Virus record (IMG/VR): IMGVR_UViG_3300049811_000692
Location: 41,429 to 105,428 of that record
Length of the DNA: 64,000 nt
Reading direction: 5' to 3' (one strand)
Source: a virus
Part shown: in pieces, positions 40,400 through 47,571 of the stretch
Numbering within the stretch: position 1 is the stretch's first letter
Layout of the letters: every line of letters begins with the position of its first letter
Notes under the pieces: model-generated
Seen by the model: the letters and a program-made list of their open reading frames with translations, nothing else
Told to the model about the DNA's origin: nothing
Databases searched by the model: none
Position numbers and translations under genes: made by a program

Positions 40400-40570
40400 T
40401 CAGGCGGCCGCGTCGAGCTCGTTCTGGAGCTTGGCGTTGCGCTCGCGCAGGCGGGCGACGGCGCGGGCCGGCTCACCCCGGGGGTGGACCATGTCGTACA
40501 CGATCACGCCGCCGATTGCGGTCATGGCGCCGTAGAAGCCGGCGACCAGGAAGTTGGTGGCGATGCCCAT
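40400..40570 (-). CDS. 56-residue membrane protein A
   Basis: One membrane span (about 5-27, TNFLVAGFYGAMTAIGGVIV), then a short charged coiled coil (RAVARLRERNAKLQNELDAA). Similar in design to the two genes upstream: span, basic turn, helix. Function unknown. Confidence 0.6.
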   Translation of the reverse strand: MGIATNFLVAGFYGAMTAIGGVIVYDMVHPRGEPARAVARLRERNAKLQNELDAAA

Positions 40571-40768
40571 GGTGGGGTTGTCCTTCGGCCCAGTCAGGGG
40601 CCTCGACTGACCACCCCACAGCGGGGCGGCTGGTCGGCCCCCCGCTCGACCGCCGCCCGAGGGAGCGGCAGGAGCAGGGGGCCCTTTCGCGCCTCGACCG
40701 GAGGCGCACGACGGGCCGCCTCGGTGGGGCGGCAAGGTGCCCAGCTGCCGGCTGGGCTCGGGGTCGGT
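40571..40768 (-). repeat. Start-associated element, copy 24 (diverged, long)
   Basis: Hairpin 1 GGCCC-agtca-GGGGCC; hairpin 2 drifted to GACCACCCC/GGGG..GGTC; extra sequence of about 100 bases with a CCGCCT-rich duplicate. Confidence 0.65.
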
Positions 40769-40966
40769 TCAGCCGACCAACTTCGGGGCCTGCCCGCGCG
40801 GGGGCTGGCGGGCCGCGATCTCGTTCTGGAGCCGCTGGGCGCGGCGCTCGAGGGCGAGCTGCTGGCCGACACGGAAGGCGGCGGCGCCGATGCCGACGCC
40901 CGCGACGACCGTGAAGCCGATCACGGCCGCCTGAGCGGCCTTTTCCGAGACGAACGCGAGGTTCAT
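40769..40966 (-). CDS. 65-residue membrane protein B
   Basis: One span (about 12-32, AAVIGFTVVAGVGIGAAAF) followed by a basic helix (LALERRAQRLQNEIAARQ) and a Pro-rich end. Same layout as its two neighbours. Function unknown. Confidence 0.6.
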   Translation of the reverse strand: MNLAFVSEKAAQAAVIGFTVVAGVGIGAAAFRVGQQLALERRAQRLQNEIAARQPPRGQAPKLVG

Positions 40967-41172
40967 GGGGAATGTCCTTCGGCCCAGACAGGGGCCTCAG
41001 CTGGCCGCCCCAGGGTGGGGTGGCTGGGCCCTCGCCGTCGGAGGGGTCCGGCGGCGAGGGGGAGGGTAGTAGGGGTAGTGGTTCGATCCCCGGCCGGGGG
41101 ATCTCGACGGGCCACCCCAGCATGGGGTGGCGCCAGACCGCCCGGGCACGAGGCCCAGGCGATTGGAAAGGG
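40967..41172 (-). repeat. Start-associated element, copy 25 (diverged, long)
   Basis: Hairpin 1 GGCCC-agaca-GGGGCC; hairpin 2 CCGCCCC/GGGGTGG with G-U pairs. A second CCACCCC/GGGGTGG hairpin lies near 41112. Confidence 0.65.
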
Positions 41173-41343
41173 TCAGGCGGCCTTCTTGGTCTCCTCGACC
41201 GCCTTCGCGGCGCGGCGCTTGGCGAGCGCCTGGCGGGCGGCCGGGATGCCGTGCGTGACGGTGAGGGTCACGCCGACGCCGGCGGCGACGCCGATGGCGT
41301 ACGGGAGGGCGGGGCGAACGAAGGCGAGGGCGTTCTGGAACAT
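41173..41343 (-). CDS. 56-residue membrane protein C
   Basis: MFQNALAFVRPALPYAIGVA with a span to about residue 30, then a basic helix (RQALAKRRAAKAVEETKKAA). GGAG lies 6 bases before the ATG and there is no array element, in keeping with its place as first gene after a promoter. With the next two genes it forms a set of three like-built membrane proteins. Confidence 0.65.
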   Translation of the reverse strand: MFQNALAFVRPALPYAIGVAAGVGVTLTVTHGIPAARQALAKRRAAKAVEETKKAA

Positions 41344-41394
41344 GATGTTCTCCAGTCCAATCAGAGAGGGGTAATTCCCTGCTCTGTAGGTGTA

Positions 41395-41423
41395 TTATTA
41401 CGCCTAAATACGTGTCATGGCAA
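41395..41423 (-). promoter_or_regulatory. Promoter TTGCCA-17-TAATAA without operator
   Basis: Near-consensus on the - strand, before the membrane-protein trio. The 14-bp operator is absent, so these genes could be expressed in the lysogen. Confidence 0.7.
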
Positions 41424-41437
41424 GTAAAAAGTGAAGA

Positions 41438-41469
41438 AACCCAAGAAAAACGGGTGTTTTTCTTGGGTT
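41438..41469. terminator. Bidirectional terminator
   Basis: AACCCAAGAAAAA-cgggtg-TTTTTCTTGGGTT, a perfect 13-bp stem, after the gene at 41478. Confidence 0.9.
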
Positions 41470-41477
41470 CTGGGCCG

Positions 41478-41945
41478 TCAGAAGGGCAACAGTGCCTCTT
41501 CAGGTGGCGGGGAGATGTGGCCGCTCACGCGAAGCCGGATGGTGTTCTGAGCTTCGAGCAGGCCGTAAAAGGCGTGATCGAAGCTGCGGATGAAGTCCGG
41601 ATTCAGGTGTGTGAGCGCCTGATCGTAGCAGGGGCTCACACGGTTAGTGGCGATGGTCATTGCCTGGGGTGAGCAGGCGAAGAGCGCCGCCGTAACCGCG
41701 TCGCGACGCCGAACGACCATCCCGAAGAACGGGATGAGGTCGAGGTCGAAGTTCTCCAGGGTGGCCGAGGGCTCCTCGTCGCGGCCGACGTCCAGGTGGT
41801 AGAGGCTCTCGTCGAGCCGGCCGAGCATGTTGTGGTGGAGCTCGCGGAGTTCCATGCCGCAGATTGACCGGTAGTTGGGGGGCGCGAGGCCGCAGAACGG
41901 CGGCTCGGGTTCGTCGGGCACGTAGCCCGAATCAAAGGGGGCCAT
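41478..41945 (-). CDS. Array 2 hypothetical protein, single-gene unit
   Basis: A 155-residue protein (MAPFDSGYVPDEPEPPFCGL) with a helical middle (RELHHNMLGRLDESLYHL). It has its own promoter and terminator. GAAGGA lies 7 bases before the ATG next to a reduced hairpin 1 (GCCC-ggcga-GGGC), which shows that hairpin plus Shine-Dalgarno can occur without the rest of the element. Unknown function. Confidence 0.65.
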   Translation of the reverse strand: MAPFDSGYVPDEPEPPFCGLAPPNYRSICGMELRELHHNMLGRLDESLYHLDVGRDEEPSATLENFDLDLIPFFGMVVRRRDAVTAALFACSPQAMTIATNRVSPCYDQALTHLNPDFIRSFDHAFYGLLEAQNTIRLRVSGHISPPPEEALLPF

Positions 41946-42009
41946 GATGGCGTCCTTCTGCCCGGCGAGGGCAGCGGGATGCGGCCCCTGAGACGCAGGG
42001 CGATGAGCC

Positions 42010-42037
42010 AATATACCACAACGGACTGAAAAAGCAA
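42010..42037 (-). promoter_or_regulatory. Promoter TTGCTT-16-TATATT without operator
   Basis: Good hexamers on the - strand; the spacer lacks the 14-bp palindrome. It drives the 155-residue protein gene. Confidence 0.65.
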
Positions 42038-42073
42038 GAAAACCCGCCGCAACCGAAGTCGCGGCGGGGTCTT
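42036..42073 (-). terminator. Internal terminator of array 2
   Basis: AAGACCCCGCCGC and GCGGCGGGTTTTCTT on the - strand, directly after the gene at 42076. Confidence 0.85.
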
Positions 42074-42075
42074 GG

Positions 42076-42612
42076 TCACAGCTCGCGCAGGAGCGCGACG
42101 AGCCGGTGAAGGGCGTCGATCGCGTGGTTGTGCTCGGCCCAATCCTCGCTGCGGCTCTCGCTCGCGGCCTGCTCCACCAAGGCGCGCTGCTGTTGGGCGA
42201 CCATCTCCAAGATCAGGGTGACGCCTGCGCGGTGGATGGAGTGGGATCCCATGATGAGCAGGAGCTGGATGGCGATGTCCTGGTTGCGCTCGCCGAGGGC
42301 GCCAGTGTCGGCGTCCTGGTCCACCAGGCGAGGGACGAGATCGCGCAAGGCCTGCAGCACGGAGGCGGGATAGGTGGACCGGAGCAGCTGCTCCAGTGCA
42401 AGCGTGCAGAAGAGCGTGTCGCCGGCGGCGAACAGGCGGTGGTGGCGACCGTCCCAGGCCCAGCGAACCGGGATCTGCCGGTTGTCCTGCAGGGTGAGGG
42501 TGGCAGGAAACGGATCGTTGCCGGCGCGGATGTGCTGGTCGGCGTCCACCTTGTCGGCGGGGATGCGGCACGGAATGTGCCCGTACAGCCATCCGTTGAT
42601 CGTCGAGGTCAT
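42076..42612 (-). CDS. Array 2 hypothetical protein
   Basis: A 178-residue protein. The N-terminal half is beta-rich (TLTLQDNRQIPVRWAWDG); the C-terminal half is helical (IAIQLLLIMGSHSIHRAGVT, VEQAASESRSEDWAEHNHAI). No family recognised. The array element sets the start. Confidence 0.65.
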   Translation of the reverse strand: MTSTINGWLYGHIPCRIPADKVDADQHIRAGNDPFPATLTLQDNRQIPVRWAWDGRHHRLFAAGDTLFCTLALEQLLRSTYPASVLQALRDLVPRLVDQDADTGALGERNQDIAIQLLLIMGSHSIHRAGVTLILEMVAQQQRALVEQAASESRSEDWAEHNHAIDALHRLVALLREL

Positions 42613-42703
42613 GGCGGTGATCTCCTTCGTCCCCAAGCAGGGGGACGCGACTGGCCGCCCCAGGGCGGGGCGGCGGGTCCCTGGCCTTGCGGCCAGGGGG
42701 TGC
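42613..42703 (-). repeat. Start-associated element, copy 26
   Basis: Hairpin 1 GTCCCC-aagca-GGGGGAC; hairpin 2 CCGCCCC/GGGGCGG; hairpin 3 CCCTGGCC/GGCCAGGG, a compensated variant. Confidence 0.85.
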
Positions 42704-42874
42704 TCAGCGCCGTCGCCGGCGCGGGCGCTTGTACCAGGAGCGATCCCGGACGACCCGCACGAGCGGCGGGGCGGCCAGGTTCTCCCAGCGCAGCATCCGC
42801 GCCGCCGCGGCGGCGTCGCGCCTCGTGCGGTAGCAGGTCGGCGCCAGAAGGCCATCGACGCGCAGGGTGTACAT
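42704..42874 (-). CDS. 56-residue basic protein, coupled
   Basis: MYTLRVDGLLAPTCYRTRRD, ending in a very basic tail (DRSWYKRPRRRRR) that could bind nucleic acid. The start overlaps the stop of the gene before it (TGATG) and no array element separates them. Unknown function. Confidence 0.55.
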   Translation of the reverse strand: MYTLRVDGLLAPTCYRTRRDAAAAARMLRWENLAAPPLVRVVRDRSWYKRPRRRRR

Positions 42875-43179
42875 CACGCACCCCCCTGGTGGCGCGCCTT
42901 GAGGAGCTCGTAGCTCCAAGACGTGATGCCGATGGGGGTGAGGCCGATGTCGAGCAAGGTCTCGTTCATCGCGAGAACCTCGCCCTCAATCTCGGCCGTG
43001 CGGATGATGTGCCCGCCCGTGATGCAGGGCGTCGCGCAGGTGCGGATGCGCTCGAAGAGCTCCTGGGCCTGGTGGCCGAGGACCATCGCGGGGTCGCACA
43101 GCACGAGGCTGCCCCAGGGGGTGCGGCGCCCCAGCATGGGCGTGCGGGTGGGCTCTGAGAAGTCGAGGTGCAGGGCCAT
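42874..43179 (-). CDS. Array 2 hypothetical protein
   Basis: A 101-residue protein (MALHLDFSEPTRTPMLGRRT) with HQAQELFERIRTCATPCITG and a C-terminal helix. No family recognised. The array element precedes it; it is coupled to the basic protein downstream. Confidence 0.6.
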   Translation of the reverse strand: MALHLDFSEPTRTPMLGRRTPWGSLVLCDPAMVLGHQAQELFERIRTCATPCITGGHIIRTAEIEGEVLAMNETLLDIGLTPIGITSWSYELLKARHQGGA

Positions 43180-43272
43180 AGTGGTGTCCTTCGTCCCCGA
43201 GCAGGGGGACGCGACTGGCCGCCCCAGGACGGGGCGGCGGGTGCCCGGGCGCCAAAGCGCCGCGGGCGGGGG
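43180..43272 (-). repeat. Start-associated element, copy 27
   Basis: Hairpin 1 GTCCCC-gagca-GGGGGAC; hairpin 2 CCGCCCC/GGGGCGG; hairpin 3 CCCGGGCGC/GCGCCGCGGG. Confidence 0.85.
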
Positions 43273-43911
43273 TCAGGAGGCGGGGGCCGCCAGTTGGGCG
43301 ACCGGCAGCTCTGCCGGCTCCTGGTAGAGCTTCCCGTCGTCGGGGTTCACGTACCAGTTGGCCGGCCCGAAGAGCCGGGCGCCCTTGGCGAGCATGTCCC
43401 CGATCTCCTGGGGCCAGTCCCCGTCCCAGAAGCCGCAGCCGTGGCCTTCGCGGGTGTACCAGAAGTCACGGCCGGCGTGCTCCCAGACCGTGTCGGTGGG
43501 GGACCCGGGCTTGTGGGTGTGCTCGGCGCTGGCGATGCGCGCGGCGTAGTGGGTCAGGAAAACCTCGCAGTCGGCCGTGATGGCCTTGTGCAAGGTCGAG
43601 CTGATCATCTCCCAGGTCCAAGTCTCGTCTTCGGGGCAGGCCGAGAAGAGCGCCGCGGCCACGTAGTCGCCTCGGAACTCCTGAAGCTTCGGGTGCGGGT
43701 TGAGCGTGGACGGCGCGCCGTGCGGCTTGAGGTCGCCCATGCGGAAGTCGGGGTCGCGGCGGACCTCGTACTGGCCGGCGGTCCACAGGCGGCGCCACTT
43801 GTCGGCCCAGGCCATGGCTTCCTCCTTCGTCAGGTAGGGGCCGCTGGCCAGCATGCCGGCGGTGTTGTTCCAGACGCACCAGGCCGGCTCGAGGTCGGGG
43901 GTGTTGGTCAT
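43273..43911 (-). CDS. Two-domain array 2 protein (WCVWN + FWxTRxGHGxGFWD)
   Basis: A 212-residue protein. The N-terminal ~45 residues (AWCVWNNTAGMLASGPYLTK) are shared with the 76-residue protein of array 1. The C-terminal domain (about 125-205) has DFWYTREGHGCGFWDGDWP and YVNPDDGKLYQ, a combination found in many phage hypotheticals with FWxTRNGHGAGFWD. It thus looks like a fusion of two array modules. Function unknown. Confidence 0.7.
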   Translation of the reverse strand: MTNTPDLEPAWCVWNNTAGMLASGPYLTKEEAMAWADKWRRLWTAGQYEVRRDPDFRMGDLKPHGAPSTLNPHPKLQEFRGDYVAAALFSACPEDETWTWEMISSTLHKAITADCEVFLTHYAARIASAEHTHKPGSPTDTVWEHAGRDFWYTREGHGCGFWDGDWPQEIGDMLAKGARLFGPANWYVNPDDGKLYQEPAELPVAQLAAPAS

Positions 43912-44002
43912 GGTGGTGTCCTTCGCTCCGATCAGGGAGCGCGACTGGCCGCCTCACGTCGAGGCGGCGGGGCCCGGGCGCCAAAGCGCCGCGGGCGGGC
44001 CT
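43912..44002 (-). repeat. Start-associated element, copy 28
   Basis: Hairpin 1 is GCTCC-gatca-GGGAGC, an inner pair changed on both sides compared with GCCCC/GGGGGC. This is the clearest compensated change in hairpin 1. Hairpin 2 CCGCCTC/GAGGCGG. Confidence 0.9.
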
Positions 44003-44662
44003 TCACCCGCGGATGGCGGGCTCGGGGTAGTGGAGGGGGCGCGCGCCGGTGATGCGGACCAGGAGGCGGCTTTCGCCGCTCTCTGAGCCGGAAAACGAAA
44101 GGGCGTTGGCGACGGCCGCTTCGCGCGAGAAGTACGGGCCGCGGGGGCTCACGCGGTCGAAGCCGCCGCTGTCCTCCGTGGCGTCCCAGTACCAGCCCGT
44201 CGGCGTGGCATCGGCATCCCACCAGACGGTGACGTCCAGGGTGGGGCGCTCGACGCGCACCTCCTCGGGATTGAGGAGGCCGAGGCGGTTGGCCACGAAC
44301 TCGGGAGGCGCGCCGAGCGCCTGGGCGCAGATCATGAGCCGCGCCGTCTGGGCGATCTCCTCGTGGTAGTCGCTGTAGAAGACGACCACGGGGTCGTTCG
44401 GGGCGTAGTTTCCGCCCAGCAGGCGGTGCGCCACGTAGCGCGCCCCGTCATCGGTCAGGCGGTTCTGCAGGAAGACCTGGCAGCCTTCGCAGTGCGAGGG
44501 GTAATCGCACTCGTCGTCCGTCGTCGGGCCCTTCGGCCAGTCGTCGGAGTCGTAGCTGCTCTCGTCGCCTTCATCGACGTGCTTGGGCATGGGCAGGTGG
44601 CGCTTGATGTGGTCGGTGCAGTCCTCGCACCAGAGCGTGGCGCGGTAGGTGTACACGTCCAT
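44003..44662 (-). CDS. Cys-rich phage protein (CxDC family)
   Basis: A 219-residue protein. The N-terminus (TYRATLWCEDCTDHIKRHLP) and YPSHCEGCQVFLQNRLTDDG (about 54-73) match a widespread phage family with paired CxxC motifs that probably bind zinc (CEDC and CEGC). The C-terminal half has a beta segment (TLDVTVWWDADATPTGWYWD). Function unknown. Confidence 0.7.
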   Translation of the reverse strand: MDVYTYRATLWCEDCTDHIKRHLPMPKHVDEGDESSYDSDDWPKGPTTDDECDYPSHCEGCQVFLQNRLTDDGARYVAHRLLGGNYAPNDPVVVFYSDYHEEIAQTARLMICAQALGAPPEFVANRLGLLNPEEVRVERPTLDVTVWWDADATPTGWYWDATEDSGGFDRVSPRGPYFSREAAVANALSFSGSESGESRLLVRITGARPLHYPEPAIRG

Positions 44663-44756
44663 CGTGGATGTCCTTCGTCCCCGAGCAGGGGGACGCGACT
44701 GGCCGCCTCACGTCGAGGCGGCGGGTGCCCGGGCGCCGAAGCGCCGCGGGCGGGGG
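44663..44756 (-). repeat. Start-associated element, copy 29
   Basis: Hairpin 1 GTCCCC-gagca-GGGGGAC; hairpin 2 CCGCCTC/GAGGCGG; hairpin 3 CCCGGGCGC type. Confidence 0.85.
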
Positions 44757-45701
44757 TTACTCCTCGCGGACGGAGGTGATCTCGGGCTCGCTCTCGGTGC
44801 CGGAAATCAGATCCCAGTCGAGATCGCCGAGCTCGTCGTTGTCGTCCATCTCGCAGACGATGTTCTCGGCCTCCTCGCGGGAGGAGGCCGTGACCATCAT
44901 GGTGGTCTCCTCGGCGACGGTGCGCCGCAGGCGAACGCGGTACTCGCGCTGCACGCGGTCGGTTTCGTCGCGGTAGGCGATGGTCATATCGCACCATTTG
45001 ATCGCGCCGGCATCGCCGGCGACGGGCGGGATCTCGTAGATCTTGAGCGGCCAGTTGCGCGGGCCGACGCTCCAGTACTTGCGCCAGGCGCGGATCACGC
45101 CCGGCATGTCGCCCTTCTCCGCCCGGACGAGCAGATCGTATTCAGAGCCGTCGTCGATTTCGGAGCCGGCGTAGATCGCGGAGTCGTCCGACACGCCGCG
45201 GACCAGGTAGAGGGTCGTGAGCGGCTCGGGCGTCTCCGCAGGCGGCGCCACGGCGGGCGCAGCCTCCGCGGGAGGCGGGTTGGCAGGGAAGCGCCGCACC
45301 GCCTCCTCCACGAAGCCGAGGGCCTGGGAATGGCCGGTGCGGCCCCAGTGGGCCCGCGCCTGCTCCACGGTGAAGTTCCGGCAGCCGGCGCAGATATGCA
45401 GGCCGTCCCGCATGGGGATGGCCCAGAAGACGTAGCCGCGATCGTCCATGCCGAGCCGGTGATGCTGGAGGTGCGGCTGGTGCGTGTTGATGCAGACGCG
45501 CTCCGTCACCATCAGGCCCGGCGGGATCTCGCGGATCGTCGTGGCGACATAGAGGGCGCCCTGGACCGTGAGGTCGGCGGGCAAGATCTCGATGCCGGTG
45601 TCGAGCGTATCGAGGGTGGTTGTGATCAAGGCGCCGACCGGCAGACCCGAGGTCCGCAGAAGTTCTCGCGCGGTAGATCCGGCGTAGCAGTTCTTGGTCA
45701 T
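44757..45701 (-). CDS. Array 2 hypothetical protein, multi-part
   Basis: A 314-residue protein. It has CINTHQPHLQHHRLGMDDRG (about 68-88), a Cys pair CAGC, an Ala/Pro linker (about 140-160), and a C-terminal region ending in a strand-helix module (TTMMVTASSREEAENIVCEM) of a kind seen in several small phage proteins. It may be a fusion. The element precedes the start. Confidence 0.65.
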   Translation of the reverse strand: MTKNCYAGSTARELLRTSGLPVGALITTTLDTLDTGIEILPADLTVQGALYVATTIREIPPGLMVTERVCINTHQPHLQHHRLGMDDRGYVFWAIPMRDGLHICAGCRNFTVEQARAHWGRTGHSQALGFVEEAVRRFPANPPPAEAAPAVAPPAETPEPLTTLYLVRGVSDDSAIYAGSEIDDGSEYDLLVRAEKGDMPGVIRAWRKYWSVGPRNWPLKIYEIPPVAGDAGAIKWCDMTIAYRDETDRVQREYRVRLRRTVAEETTMMVTASSREEAENIVCEMDDNDELGDLDWDLISGTESEPEITSVREE

Positions 45702-45793
45702 GGTGGTGTCCTTCGTCCCCGAGCAGGGGGACGCGACTGGCCGCCCCAAGACGGAGCGGCGGGGCCAGGGCGCCGGGGCGCCGCTGGCGGGGG
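45702..45793 (-). repeat. Start-associated element, copy 30
   Basis: Hairpin 1 GTCCCC-gagca-GGGGGAC; hairpin 2 with one mismatch (CCGCCCC/GGAGCGG); hairpin 3 CCAGGGCGC type. Confidence 0.8.
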
Positions 45794-46045
45794 TCACGCG
45801 GGCTCAATAGCTTCGATGTGGTGTGCCCCCAACACGATCCCGTAGTAGCGGGCGTCGTGCAGAAGGAGGCCCTGTGCCTTTGGGTCGATCCAACCAAGCT
45901 CGACCACATGGAAGCATCCGGCTGTTGATCCGGTCCTGATGGGCCGGCAGCGCGTGTGGCGGGGGATCACAACGTCGTATTGTAGATCGGAGCTGGATCG
46001 CCCCCATGTGAAGCGAAGCTCCTCGCGGGTCCGATAGGTGGTCAT
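45794..46045 (-). CDS. Array 2 small protein, coupled
   Basis: An 83-residue protein (MTTYRTREELRFTWGRSSSD). The ATG overlaps the stop of the gene before it (TGATG), which favours it over the GTG one codon earlier. No array element in front. Unknown function. Confidence 0.55.
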   Translation of the reverse strand: MTTYRTREELRFTWGRSSSDLQYDVVIPRHTRCRPIRTGSTAGCFHVVELGWIDPKAQGLLLHDARYYGIVLGAHHIEAIEPA

Positions 46046-46371
46046 CACCGAAACCCGTGCGCGGAGCCGAGCTGGCCGTCGAGCATTCGGACGGCGCCGA
46101 GGTCGGCCATGCGCCAGTTAGCGTCGGGCACCTCGTGATGGAGGCGGCGCGTCGCGTCTGCGGCTCGCCGGTTGTAGGCCTGGTAGGCGCGGTCGGCGAC
46201 AGGGCCAAACCTCATCGGGTCGTAGCGCACGGCGTTTGGGCCGATGTGGCGCACCGACTCCAGGGCGGCCGCGAGGAGGCGCAGGTTGATGGTGCAAGAG
46301 TACGACCAGCGCTTGTACGCGGCGTCGATCTCCAGGTCGGTCTCCATCGGCTGGAGGCCTTCGATGGCCAT
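46045..46371 (-). CDS. Array 2 hypothetical protein
   Basis: A 108-residue helical protein (MAIEGLQPMETDLEIDAAYK) with AYNRRAADATRRLHHEVPDA. The array element precedes the start; the next gene is coupled. Unknown function. Confidence 0.6.
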   Translation of the reverse strand: MAIEGLQPMETDLEIDAAYKRWSYSCTINLRLLAAALESVRHIGPNAVRYDPMRFGPVADRAYQAYNRRAADATRRLHHEVPDANWRMADLGAVRMLDGQLGSAHGFR

Positions 46372-46465
46372 GGTGGGTGTCCTTCGTCCCCAGGCAGGGG
46401 GACGCGACTGGCCGCCTCGAGGTGAGGCGGCGGGTGCCCGGGCGCCAAAGCGCCGCGGGCGGGGG
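46372..46465 (-). repeat. Start-associated element, copy 31
   Basis: Hairpin 1 GTCCCC-aggca-GGGGGAC; hairpin 2 CCGCCTC/GAGGCGG; hairpin 3 CCCGGGCGC type. Confidence 0.85.
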
Positions 46466-46882
46466 TCACGCGGCGGCGGGCCGCGGGTAGAGCAGCTCGA
46501 GCGGGTACTCGCGCAGCAGCACCTCATGGAACGTCTCGCCGATGTAGTCGGCGTTCTCGCTCTCCTCGCTCGTGTCCGGGCGCATCAGCTCGAGCGTCAG
46601 CGTGCGGACGAAGCACGGTCGGGCGATCACGTAGAAGCGCTCGGTCGGTTCGTAGAGGCCGCTTTCGCCCATGCGTCGGTACGAGGTGCTGAACGTCAGT
46701 TTCGTCGCGCTTGAGCTGTCGAGGTCGAACTCGGTGCCGGCGTCGAAGCCGCTGCCTGAGGGCAGGTACTCCCGCGCTATGTAGGCGGCGCGCTCCGCGT
46801 GCATGGAGGCCATGACGTTGAGGGAGCGGTGGTAGGCGTCGGCTGTGCCGGCGAGCGCGCGGTAAAGCGGCGTGGTTCGCAT
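46466..46882 (-). CDS. Array 2 hypothetical protein, first gene
   Basis: A 138-residue protein (MRTTPLYRALAGTADAYHRS). The middle is beta-rich (GTEFDLDSSSATKLTFSTSY) and the C-terminus helical with LLREYPLELLYP. No family recognised. It is the promoter-proximal gene of array 2, with its own element and an operator-bearing promoter. Confidence 0.65.
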   Translation of the reverse strand: MRTTPLYRALAGTADAYHRSLNVMASMHAERAAYIAREYLPSGSGFDAGTEFDLDSSSATKLTFSTSYRRMGESGLYEPTERFYVIARPCFVRTLTLELMRPDTSEESENADYIGETFHEVLLREYPLELLYPRPAAA

Positions 46883-46944
46883 GGTGTTGTCCTTCGTCCC
46901 CGAGCAGGGGGACGCGACTGGCCGCCCCACGACGGGGCGGCGGG
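46883..46944 (-). repeat. Start-associated element, copy 32
   Basis: Hairpin 1 GTCCCC-gagca-GGGGGAC; hairpin 2 CCGCCCC/GGGGCGG. No hairpin 3, as in the first copy of array 1. Confidence 0.85.
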
Positions 46945-46959
46945 ACGCTCGCAGAGACG

Positions 46960-46988
46960 ACTGTAGCACAAAACCATGTGATATTCAA
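46960..46988 (-). promoter_or_regulatory. Array 2 promoter TTGAAT-17-TACAGT with operator CACAAAACCATGTG
   Basis: The best example of the promoter-operator unit: -35, two bases, the 14-bp operator (46967-46980), one base, -10. The transcript begins about 70 bases before the first gene. Confidence 0.8.
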
Positions 46989-47009
46989 TGAAACTGGCGA
47001 TTAGCGCGC

Positions 47010-47038
47010 TTGCGCGACACATTCAGATGTGATTGATG
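47010..47038 (+). promoter_or_regulatory. ssb promoter with operator CACATTCAGATGTG
   Basis: TTGCGC, two bases, operator (47018-47031), one base, TTGATG (weak -10). It diverges from the array 2 promoter, the two operators being 37 bases apart. Confidence 0.7.
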
Positions 47039-47060
47039 GAGGAGGACAACAGGGGGTCCC

Positions 47061-47555
47061 ATGCCGTCGCTCAACAGGGTCGAGATCATCGGAAGGCTGG
47101 GCAGGGACCCGGAGCAGCGCAACTTCCAGGGCGGCGGCTCCGTGGTGAACATGCGCGTCGCCACCGAGGAGACGTGGGCGGACAAGAGCGGCGAGACGCA
47201 GAAGCGCGTCGAGTGGATCTCCGTCGCCTCCTTCGTGGACAAGCTCAACGACTTCATCATGCGCGCCGCGCAGAAGGGCTCCCTCGTCCGCATCGAGGGC
47301 AAGCTCGAGACCCGCAAGTGGCAGAATCGCTCAGGCGAGGACCGTTACACGACCGAGGTCGCCATCCGCCCCTACGGCGGCTCCTTCATGATGCTCGACG
47401 GGTGGCGCGAGGACGCAAGCCGCGGCGCCAAGGGCGGCTCCCGCAGCGGCAACCAGGGCTGGGATCGCGACGACGGCGACTCTGGCAGCCGCGGCAGGAC
47501 CTACACCCACCCCGGCGCCAAGGGGCCCGACCTCGACGACGACATTCCGTTTTAA
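47061..47555 (+). CDS. ssb: Single-stranded DNA-binding protein
   Basis: A 164-residue SSB that coats single strands during phage replication. The OB fold covers about 4-105 (LNRVEIIGRLGRDPEQRNFQ, VEWISVASFVDKLNDFI, LVRIEGKLETRKWQ). A Gly/Ser/Asp linker leads to the acidic tip DLDDDIPF that recruits partner proteins. Good match to the normal bacterial length. First gene of a long rightward operon under an operator-bearing promoter. Confidence 0.95.
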   Translation: MPSLNRVEIIGRLGRDPEQRNFQGGGSVVNMRVATEETWADKSGETQKRVEWISVASFVDKLNDFIMRAAQKGSLVRIEGKLETRKWQNRSGEDRYTTEVAIRPYGGSFMMLDGWREDASRGAKGGSRSGNQGWDRDDGDSGSRGRTYTHPGAKGPDLDDDIPF

Positions 47556-47571
47556 GACAGGGACTTAATCC

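Noticed and set aside
22337-46944. CRISPR array or insertion sequences
   Set aside because: The repeats are separated by whole genes of variable size, not by short spacers, and no transposase or terminal inverted repeats are seen.
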